A DNA stretch of 42,916 nt, taken from Isotricha intestinalis (lineage: Eukaryota > Ciliophora > Litostomatea > Vestibuliferida > Isotrichidae). The notes under the pieces were generated by a model. The model did no database searches. It was not told the DNA's origin and worked only from the letters and a program-made list of their open reading frames with translations. Location: NCBI GenBank assembly GCA_023807065.1, contig JAJJLU010003641.1:1-42916 (forward strand), written 5' to 3'. Shown here in pieces: positions 29,216 to 38,089 of the stretch (position 1 is the stretch's first letter; each line of letters starts with the position of its first letter). A program made the translations under genes and the position numbers.

Positions 29216-29806
29216 TGTAAATGCTGTTTCTTAAAATAATATATATTTATAAAATTTAATTAATGATATTAAAAACTATTTTTAAACTAAATCTTGAAAA
29301 AACTAAAAAAGTTGAAAATATGAAAAATGATAAATATTCTAATTTATCTTATCTATTTAAAAAATTATTAAAGTGGGATAAGATATATAATATTTGCAAT
29401 ATTGTTTTTATATGTTTCTAATAAAAATTAACCTAATTTTTCAATTTATAAATATTTAATTATTTATAATAAATTTATTCAAAAACATAAAATATATTTT
29501 TCAAATTAATTTTAAATAAATAATTCAAAACAAAATAAACATTAAAAGTTTATATATAAATAAATTAATTTGAATAATAAATAAATCTAAAAAAAGTAAT
29601 TAATAAAATTTTAAAAAGAAAGTTTATAACTCTATTATAAATTTAATGTATTATAAAAGTAAAATTAAACAAATAAATTATAATACTTGAATTATTCCAT
29701 TCAAAAATAATTTGCAAAATATCAAATATTAAATAACCTAAAAAACTAATAATGACACAAAAATAATAAAAAAATAAAAAACTTTAGAAAAAAATAAAAA
29801 AAATTT

Positions 29807-32365
29807 TTATTTTGATTCCCTACAAATCCATTCATCCTTTAATAAATCATTAATACATATTCTTTTTTCAGGATTTTTTTCAAGACATTTATCAATTAAT
29901 TTTAAACAAGCATTACTTCTATTTCCAAAAAATTCTTTTGGATATTCATGTTGAGTAAAAACGACTTTTTTTCCAATAATATTTTCATCTAATTTTTCAT
30001 CATCGAAAGGTAAAGAACCACTTAATAAGAAATATAATATAATTCCAATAGACCAAATATCAACTTTATGATTATAAGGTTTATGAGTAAAAACTTCAGG
30101 AGCTAAATATGTTATTGTACCAAGAGCTTCATTTGTTTTTTCATCATAACCTAAAGTTTTAGTTAAACCAAAATCTATTATTTTTAAACTTTTTATATCC
30201 TCTTTTTTAGATAATACTATATTTTCTGGTTTTAAATCTCTATGAATTAAACCAAATAAATTCATATATTTTATTCCTTTTGATATTTCTTTTATTATTT
30301 TTGCTGCTGTTTTTTCTGAAAGATATTCTTCTTTATTTCCTACAAATTCTAATAAATCTCCTCCTGATAATAATTCCATTATTATATATATATATTCATC
30401 ATCTTCAAAATAATCTTCTAAGGAAACTATATGTGGATGATGTAATAATTTCATTATATTCGTTTCGTGCTTTATTAATTTATAATTTTTTAAACTTAAT
30501 TTTGATTTGTTTATTACTTTTACTGCATATTCTTTTTTTGTTTCTTTATTTATTGCTTTTTGAACTTTACCAAAATATCCTTCTCCTATTTGCTCTTTTA
30601 AAATGTAAAATTCATTAAAATCATAATTTTTTATATTTTCTTTTAATTTTTGTAACCATTTATTTCTTTTTATATCACTTAAAAAATAAATATATTTCTT
30701 TTTATTATTTGAATATATTATTGTTATTGTATAATATGTTTCTTTTGCAACTATTATATTTTCTCCTTTTTTTATATATGCTCCTTTTATATTTGAAATT
30801 AATATTAATTCATTTTTTAAATTAGATGAAAAAAATAATAAATCAAAATCTTTCAAAACACAATAATATCTTTTTAAAATAGAAATTTTACTATCATCAT
30901 ATTTAAATAAATAATCTTCAAAATAAAGATTTAACTTAGGTAAAGTAGATTTGAATTTTTTAAAAGACTCTACTTTTTTACTATAATTATTATTAAGCTC
31001 ATTAATATTATTATTATTTTTTTCATTTTCAGAATCATCAAAATCATTTTTTTCATCTTCTTCAATTTCTAATTTAAAATCATCAATATTTTCACATAAA
31101 CAAAATTGAGGAGGTTCATCAAAATCATTTTCTAAATTATGAATATTAATAGTTTGGGGAGAAAATTTATTTACTTTACTAACAGGACTTAATTTATATT
31201 TAGTTCTCATTAATTTTGGATTTAAACTATTATTAATTAAACTTTGACTATGATTTAATAAAGGTAAAATTGTTGAATTTCCTTTATTTAAATTGATATT
31301 TGATCCATCAATTGATTTTCTACTTTTTAATCCTTTTTGAAGTAATATATTTTTTTTTCCTTGATTTTTATCTATTATATTAAATGATGATTGATTATTA
31401 TTTATCATTTTATTATCGTTATTTGTACTATTTTTTCTTATTACTGTTTTTGTTTTCTCATTTTTTCTTAAAAATATATTTGTTGTTGAAGAAGAACCTT
31501 TTTTTATTTTAAATAATTCTACTGGAATTGGTAAATTTTTTATTGAGGAATGACGATATAATTGTCTATTTGTTTTATTTGTATTTTCATTTTCTTCATT
31601 TTTTTTTATTTTTTGAAAAGTTTGAAAATTTCTTTGATTTGGAAAATTCATTTTTTTAGGAGATAAAAGTAATGTTTTTGATTGAATTTTTATTTGATTT
31701 TTTAATAATGGTTTTTTTTTCATATATTTATATGAATTTATTGTTTCTATATCAAATGGTTTATTTTTATAAAAATATATTATTAAACGTAAAAAAGTTT
31801 CTGGTTTTTTATTTTGAATAGAATAAAAATATTCTTCAAATTCCATTTTATTTTTTCCTTTTTCAAAAGTTTCATCTAATATTTTATCTAAATCTTTTAA
31901 AATTTGAATTTGTTTTTTATATTCATTTTCTTTTTCAGGAATATAAGAAAGTAATAATTTAATATCTTCTTTATTAATAATTCCATCTTTATTAAAATCA
32001 AATATAGAAAAAATGACTTCTACTCTTTCTTTAAATGTTCCTACATATAAATTAAATAAACCATTTATAAAATCTTGTTTATTTAAAAATCCTTCTTTTT
32101 TCTTATCAAAACTTTTAAATAATTTTTCACAAATAAAAAATTGAAAATCTAAATATTGTGAAAATACTAATTCAGTTATACCTGTTGGAACAATACTTTT
32201 TTTATCTTCTGTTATTATTTCATTAGGAATTCTAAAAAATAATTCATTGTATATATCATTTAAATAATATACAAAAAGTTGATTTGAAATTAAGAGATTT
32301 GATTCTTGTAATTCTAAAAATTCTTTATATTCTTTTGAATTAGAATTTAATTCTGGAAAATCCAT
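29807..32365 (-). CDS. CDPK7-like EF-hand / PH / protein kinase
   Basis: 852 residues. EF-hand 1 is weak (loop DKKKEGFLNKQD, 87-98). EF-hand 2 is canonical (DFNKDGIINKED, 123-134) and a third weak one lies near 167-185. A Lys/Asn/Ser-rich linker follows (about 210-460). A PH domain lies at about 475-580 (LFKYDDSKISILKRYYCVL; FLSDIKRNKWLQKLKEN, with the conserved Trp). The kinase spans 586-848: GEGYFGKVQ, Lys616, HRDLKPEN (Asp710), DFG (Asp731), LAPEVF and VDIWSIGIILYFLLSGSLPF. All catalytic residues are present. The domain order equals apicomplexan CDPK7. Activity should depend on calcium through EF-hand 2 and on phosphoinositide through the PH domain (family knowledge plus inference). It is a paralogue of the gene at 13223-15835 and diverges from the CDPK at 33424. 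Confidence 0.92.
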   Translation of the reverse strand: MDFPELNSNSKEYKEFLELQESNLLISNQLFVYYLNDIYNELFFRIPNEIITEDKKSIVPTGITELVFSQYLDFQFFICEKLFKSFDKKKEGFLNKQDFINGLFNLYVGTFKERVEVIFSIFDFNKDGIINKEDIKLLLSYIPEKENEYKKQIQILKDLDKILDETFEKGKNKMEFEEYFYSIQNKKPETFLRLIIYFYKNKPFDIETINSYKYMKKKPLLKNQIKIQSKTLLLSPKKMNFPNQRNFQTFQKIKKNEENENTNKTNRQLYRHSSIKNLPIPVELFKIKKGSSSTTNIFLRKNEKTKTVIRKNSTNNDNKMINNNQSSFNIIDKNQGKKNILLQKGLKSRKSIDGSNINLNKGNSTILPLLNHSQSLINNSLNPKLMRTKYKLSPVSKVNKFSPQTINIHNLENDFDEPPQFCLCENIDDFKLEIEEDEKNDFDDSENEKNNNNINELNNNYSKKVESFKKFKSTLPKLNLYFEDYLFKYDDSKISILKRYYCVLKDFDLLFFSSNLKNELILISNIKGAYIKKGENIIVAKETYYTITIIYSNNKKKYIYFLSDIKRNKWLQKLKENIKNYDFNEFYILKEQIGEGYFGKVQKAINKETKKEYAVKVINKSKLSLKNYKLIKHETNIMKLLHHPHIVSLEDYFEDDEYIYIIMELLSGGDLLEFVGNKEEYLSEKTAAKIIKEISKGIKYMNLFGLIHRDLKPENIVLSKKEDIKSLKIIDFGLTKTLGYDEKTNEALGTITYLAPEVFTHKPYNHKVDIWSIGIILYFLLSGSLPFDDEKLDENIIGKKVVFTQHEYPKEFFGNRSNACLKLIDKCLEKNPEKRICINDLLKDEWICRESK

Positions 32366-33423
32366 TTTAAATAAATCTTAATATTTTAAAATATTATAAC
32401 TTATTTTTTTTTTATATTTTTTATTATAATTAAAATATAATTATTTGTTTCTTAAAATTTCTTTTAATAATCTAAAGAAAATAATTTCTAATTTATCATT
32501 CTTTATTTTGCTTTGTTTTAATTCTAATTTTAGTTAATTCTTCATTAATATTGTTGGAAACATTTTTATAAAAAAATTAATTCAATTATATAATTTAAAT
32601 ATATAATTTATTTATTTTATTTTTTTTCAAAAAGATTCTTTTACTTTTTGGATTAGATATATTCTACTTCTATTTGATTTTTATTTTTCATTGCTTATTT
32701 TCTTTATTTTCAGACATTCCTTTTTAAAAAAAGTAATTAATAATTAAAATTTTATTGCGTTATATTGAAATTTATTATTTTTATTTAATTAATAATAAAT
32801 AATTTTTTATATTATAATATAAAAAATACAATGATTTAAATTTAGTAACAGTTCTGATAACAATTATAGAAGTTTGGAAAAAAGTGAATAATATATTTAC
32901 ATGTTTTTTATTGGAAAATATTTTATTTAGGTTTAGATTTTTAATGTTTTGTTTATTAATTAAATGTGAAGATGCTTTTTTTGTTTTTATTTTTTCTTTG
33001 ATTTTTTATAAATTTTTTATTTTCTTTTTAATTCTAAAAACTAATCTATTGTTTGAAACATATTTTATGTATTCTTTTTATTTTTTGATAATTTCATCCA
33101 ATAAATTTATAATTTTTTTTTTTTAAATCAAAATATAAAAGTCTGTAATATAATAATAAATAAATCATTACTTTTTCAAACCTTTAATTTTCTTTTTTAT
33201 CAAAAGAATAATATTATTATTCATAATAATATATATAAACTAATATGTTCATTATTGAAAAATTAAATGATATAAAAAATTGAAATAAAAGATTATAATA
33301 TTATTTAATAATAATAAATTAAACAACTACACATTATCCCTTTAAAATTAAATTATATTTTATTTTCAATAAAAAAATACACAATCCATTAAAAAAAAAA
33401 ATAAAAAAAAACCTTAAAAAAAA
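32366..33423. other. A/T-rich divergent spacer
   Basis: 1058 bp between two kinase genes pointing apart, so both promoters lie here. It is A/T-rich throughout. Short minus-strand Lys/Asn-rich, stop-cut frames exist (for example KECLKIKKISNEK near 32700) but are too weak to call. A Phe-rich plus frame around 32884-33126 is its reverse shadow. The A-rich run before the CDPK start is typical of starts here. Confidence 0.5.
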
Positions 33424-35297
33424 ATGGGAAATATGTTAGAGCAAATATGTTGTATAAATACAAATACATTAATAGAAAACAACGAATTTCACGAGGCATT
33501 AAAATTTGGTAAAGCATCAGTAAAGATGGGTAAATTTAATTCAAATTTAAAAAAAGAACTTCCAGAAAATGAAATAAAATTTCATACAAAAACTCGTTTT
33601 AAAAAAAGGGTAAAAACATTATCAGAATTACCAGTATCAAAATTAAATGTAATAAGATTACAAAGAGGAAATCCATTTGATTATTATGAACCTTTAAATG
33701 AAACTTTAGGTTCAGGTTCTTTTGGTCATGTATATAAAGTTAAACATAAAATTACAGGTAATATTAGAGCAATGAAAAAAATTCCAAAAGATAATAAAAT
33801 TCCTGGTTTTACTGATGAAGATATTATTCAAGAAATTGAAATTTTAAAACAATTAGATCATCCTTATATTATTAAAATTTTTGAGTTTTTTGTTGATTCT
33901 CATAATTATTATTTGATTAATGAATTTTGCAGTGAAGGTGATTTAGGAGATAAATTAAATAAAATTGGTTATTTAAGTGAAGATATTGTTAGATTACTTA
34001 TGTTTCAAATTTTCAATGCTGTTCTATATTTACATGCTAATAAAGTCATTCATGGTGATTTAAAGTTAGATAATATTATGATTGATTCTGTAGTTGAACA
34101 AAAGGATAAAAAAAATAAAATTTCATTTATTTCTTCTATTAAAGAAGCTTCTAAAGAAATTCAAAATAAAATTGAAATGGCTGAATTAGTTGATTTATCT
34201 AAATCTATTTCTTTACATTATAATAATACTTTAAATAATAATAGTAATAATGAAAGTACTATTTTAAGTAATTCAATTGAAATATCAAATGATTTAAATA
34301 AAACAATATCTTCTGTTAAAAGTTTTAAATATCAAAATTCAACTTTGAAAAAATATGAATTAAAATTAATTGATTTTGGTTGTTCTAAAATATTTAATAA
34401 ATATAGAAAAAATTTTGAAGATACAATAGGAACATTAGTATACTGTTCTCCTGAAGTTTTATTAAATAATTATAATGAGAAATGTGATATTTGGGCTTGT
34501 GGAGTTATTATGTATGTTTTATTAAGTAGAGAATTTCCTTTTTATGGAGAAACACAAGATGAAATAACAGAGAAAATATTAAATGGGAAATTTGAATTTT
34601 CAAATAAATTTAAATTTGTTTCTGAAGAAGCAAAAGATTTAATTAGAAATTGTTTAAAATACGATAAAAAAAGTAGATTTTCAGCAAAAGAATGTTTAAA
34701 GCATAAATTTTTTTCAGAAGAAATAGATTATCATAATATTTATCAGGATAATATAAATTCAAAAGAAGTTTTAAATAATTTAAAAAATGTATCAAAAAAT
34801 TCAAAATTTTATCAGCAGTTCTTGCATTTTTATCACATAATTTTGCATTAAAAAGTGAAATAGAAAGATTAAAAAAAGTATTTTATAGAATAGATAAAAA
34901 TTTAGATGGTAAATTATCAAAAGAAGAAATAAGTAAAGCATATAAAGAAGAAGGAATTCCAATTACTCATGGTGAATTAGATAATATATTAAAAACAATA
35001 GATTTTGATAATAATGGTTATATTGAATATGAAGAATTTATTATGACTACAATTTCAAAAAAAAGTTTATTCACTGAAAACAATTTAAAAAGTGCTTTTG
35101 ATATGTTTGATTTAGATAAAAATGGAAGTATTAGTTTAAATGAAGTTAAAGAAGTTTTAGGAATGGGAAAAGAAGTTGATGATAAAGTTTTAGATGAATT
35201 AAAAGATGAAATTAATACTCATGGTGATGAAGAATTAACTTTTGAAGAATTTAAAAATTTAATGTATTCTTTTGCTAAGGATGATATGAATAATTAA
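33424..35297 (+). CDS. calcium-dependent protein kinase (CDPK) with a one-base frame break
   Basis: The first frame (33424-34851) encodes MGNMLEQICC (likely myristoylated and palmitoylated) and a kinase domain: GSGSFGHVYKV (95-105), Lys118, HGDLKLDN (Asp212), DFG (Asp317), CSPEVLL and CDIWACGVIMYVLL. An Asn/Ser-rich insert of about 88 residues (222-309) separates the catalytic loop from DFG, and Arg of HRD is Gly. The CDPK junction region starts (VLNNLKNVSKNSK) but then goes out of frame. In the -1 frame it continues ILSAVLAFLSHNFALKSEIE, followed by four EF-hands: DKNLDGKLSKEE, DFDNNGYIEYEE, DLDKNGSISLNE and a degenerate fourth. The break is at AAAATTTT (34803-34810). One more A would restore the frame. 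Either a deletion, an assembly error or -1 frameshifting explains it. Without a shift the kinase would lack its EF-hands. Confidence 0.88.
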
Positions 35298-35466
35298 TTT
35301 TTATTAAATTTGAAAAATTATATATTTTTGTTTTATAAATAATTTTAAAAAATTTGTTTAATATATTATTTTAAATATTTTCCTTTTTTGATTATTTGGA
35401 TTTTCTACTTTTAATAATTGTTTTTTTTATTTTATTTATTATTGATAAGAATAAAATAAAAATTAA

Positions 35467-37941
35467 ATGAGAAAAAAAAATTCCTTTTCATGGATATTAA
35501 ATCTTGTAATTTTAATTGTTTCGATAAAATTAATAAACAACTTAAAAGAAGACAATGAACTTATATTGGTAAAAAAATTATTATTTGAATATATGAAATA
35601 CATTTATACAAATAAAATATTTTCAATTAGAACTATTGAAGGAGAAAATGATTGTATAAATGCAACTTTTAACATACTTTTAAGTGATGCAAATACAGTG
35701 TTTCAATTATTTCAATATAATGGTAAAGAAATAGGTGACTTAGGCAATGAAATAGAATGTAAAAATTCACATAATAAACCAGAATTTTTTTATCTTATGT
35801 TTCTATTTAAGTATCAAAATTATGATAAAATATTGGATGAAAATAATAAAATTGTTATAGATTTTTTAAACCAAACATATCACCCCATCGGAATTTGTTT
35901 TTTTAAAGAGTGTAAAAAAATGGTTGAAAAATTAATTCATGATGAACATTTTCTTCTTTTTATAAAAAATCAATTTAATGTATATGAACCAGAAATAATT
36001 GTAAGTGAAAATGAAAAAGAAAATATTGTTGGAAAATATTTATTTAATGGCTCTTTAATTTTTTTGTTTTTAAAAATTTTTATAGGAGTAATTAAATTTT
36101 ATGTTTATCCTAAAGGATATGCTTATTCATATAATAAAATAAAGGGGAAGAAAATTAAGTTTAATCATATTATTAATGAAAGTATTAATGAAGTAAGTGA
36201 TGATGAGAATAAAAATAAAGAAGAAAATAAGAGTATTGAACAAATTAAAAGTAATAATGTTATTAATGAAAATGAAAATCAAAAACAATTTCTAAAAAAC
36301 ATTAAAAACTCAAAATATATTCCTGAATTTGATAATTCTAGTGATTATCCTTTTACAATGAAATTATTTAAATTTTTAGATATTTTTGACAACATTAAAA
36401 ATTTATCTGTTCAATACAATAGATTTTTCAATTCAAATAATATTAATTCTTTAATTACAATAAAGGCAATAATATTATTTTTTATTGTATATCACACAAT
36501 TTTAAATGTTAAAATTAAATTACCAGGAAGATACTTTAATATGGATAATTTTTATGATTCTTTTTTTTTTATTCTAGTTAAATTATCAACTTTTGCAACT
36601 ATAAGTTTAATAATGATTGATGCAGCGATTTTAGGATTTAAAATTATGAGTTTTATGAAAAATGAAATTAATAAAAGAAACAGATTTAATCCTTTATTAC
36701 TTTTAACATTTTTAATTTTAAATATTCCAAAAATTAGTATTTTTTTTTTTATATATTTTACTGTTTATATTTATGGAATATTTTCTAAACATGTTTTCAA
36801 GAATTATAATGCATTGTATGAATATTATAATAAAAATCTACAAGATAAAAATCATTGTTATCAAAATTATATATCTATTTTTAGTCCTCTTTTTTTATAT
36901 GAAGATTATAGTGAAATGACTTTTAATAAATGTTATGAATTTGTTTATTTATATGAAAATGAGTTTTATATTTTAATTTTCATTATTTTCTTTATTTTAT
37001 TCTGTTTTTTTCTTAAAAATCAATCATTTGAAAAAATGTTTTTTATTTTAGGAATAATATATTTTTTTTTTATTCAAATTTTTAATTATATACAAATTTC
37101 AAAGATAAATCCACAAAGTTTTCAAAAAGAAGATTCTAAGACATCAATGAACTTTAAATTAATTCATATATTAGGAGAAAATTATTCAATAAAATTACCT
37201 CATTTAGCATTTACTTATTATTTTTTTGGATTTATAATAGGTATTTGTTATTTTTTTTATTATGATTCAAAAGATAAACTTCCTTTAATAGAGAACAAAG
37301 AAATTAAAAATAATTGTATTTATATTCCATTTAAATTTTGTGAAAAATTTGTCAATTATTTGAATAGATTAAGTAATATTAAAAAAAATGTATGTTTTAT
37401 TTTGAATTTATTATTTATCATTTTATTATCTTTGAATCATAAATTTCTAAAAATTGAATTAAAATCGAATGAAAATAAAGAAAGCCATACTAATTTAAAA
37501 ATTTTCTTTTTTTATTTTGAAAAATTTACATTTGCTTTTTGTTTCTTTTTTTTAAATTTATTTATATTAGTTTTTCCAAATGATTCATTAATAAAAGAAA
37601 TTTTATCAAATGAAATATTTATTATTTTTGAAAGAGTTAGTTTTAGTTTTTTTTGTCTTTGTGATTCTATAATTTTTCTTGCTTTCAGTATTTTTTTTTT
37701 AAAGATTAATATTAGTCATTTTAATATTTTAATATATTCAATAGGATTATATTTAATATTATTAATTTTGAGTCTTATTATAACAATACTAATTGAATAT
37801 CCAATAAGAATTTTTATTAAATTATTAATTAGAAGAAAACCAAATAAATCAGAATTAGAAATTATATCTAGTATAAATTCAGTTTTTTCTTTATCATCAA
37901 ATGAAAAAGAAGTGAGATTATTAGACAGTTATGATAATTAA
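35467..37941 (+). CDS. acyltransferase-3 family membrane protein (NRF-6 / nose-resistant-to-fluoxetine type)
   Basis: 824 residues. A signal peptide or first membrane segment (about 7-25) is followed by a luminal NRF-type domain (about 30-190) with paired cysteines (NDCINATFNIL, NEIECKN, IGICFFKECK). A membrane segment (about 192-212) leads to a Lys/Glu-rich cytosolic loop (220-290). The acyltransferase-3 core starts at about 312 with the signature NSLITIKAIILFFIVYHTIL, where His343 is the conserved active-site His. About ten further membrane segments follow (last near 760-785), then a short tail. The family moves acyl groups onto lipids, sterols or glycans across membranes; NRF-6 in nematodes affects lipid transport. 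The substrate is unknown. Large numbers of such genes are typical of ciliates. It follows the CDPK by 170 bp on the same strand. Confidence 0.87.
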   Translation: MRKKNSFSWILNLVILIVSIKLINNLKEDNELILVKKLLFEYMKYIYTNKIFSIRTIEGENDCINATFNILLSDANTVFQLFQYNGKEIGDLGNEIECKNSHNKPEFFYLMFLFKYQNYDKILDENNKIVIDFLNQTYHPIGICFFKECKKMVEKLIHDEHFLLFIKNQFNVYEPEIIVSENEKENIVGKYLFNGSLIFLFLKIFIGVIKFYVYPKGYAYSYNKIKGKKIKFNHIINESINEVSDDENKNKEENKSIEQIKSNNVINENENQKQFLKNIKNSKYIPEFDNSSDYPFTMKLFKFLDIFDNIKNLSVQYNRFFNSNNINSLITIKAIILFFIVYHTILNVKIKLPGRYFNMDNFYDSFFFILVKLSTFATISLIMIDAAILGFKIMSFMKNEINKRNRFNPLLLLTFLILNIPKISIFFFIYFTVYIYGIFSKHVFKNYNALYEYYNKNLQDKNHCYQNYISIFSPLFLYEDYSEMTFNKCYEFVYLYENEFYILIFIIFFILFCFFLKNQSFEKMFFILGIIYFFFIQIFNYIQISKINPQSFQKEDSKTSMNFKLIHILGENYSIKLPHLAFTYYFFGFIIGICYFFYYDSKDKLPLIENKEIKNNCIYIPFKFCEKFVNYLNRLSNIKKNVCFILNLLFIILLSLNHKFLKIELKSNENKESHTNLKIFFFYFEKFTFAFCFFFLNLFILVFPNDSLIKEILSNEIFIIFERVSFSFFCLCDSIIFLAFSIFFLKINISHFNILIYSIGLYLILLILSLIITILIEYPIRIFIKLLIRRKPNKSELEIISSINSVFSLSSNEKEVRLLDSYDN

Positions 37942-38089
37942 AATTTAATCATATAAATTTATTTTATATTCAAATTTTTTGTTTTGTTTGCTTTTTAAAG
38001 GCAATTCAATTTTTAAATAATTATATATTTTTTATTTAAATTTAAAAAAAGAATTTATTAATAATTTCATCAATATTTACATTTTTTAA

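Noticed and set aside
30280..30618. Plus-strand hydrophobic 112-codon frame
   Set aside because: It lies inside the kinase gene on the other strand and is a Leu/Ile-rich shadow of AAT/AAA-type codons.
32884..33126. 80-codon Phe-rich plus-strand frame in a spacer
   Set aside because: Poly-T composition gives Phe/Leu/Ile by chance; no Pro/Gly/Asp pattern, no sensible start context and no domain.
34760..34860. An intron as the cause of the CDPK frame break
   Set aside because: The GT-AG pairs I could find near the junction have lengths divisible by three (27, 30 and 48), so removing them does not restore the frame, and they would delete conserved junction residues.
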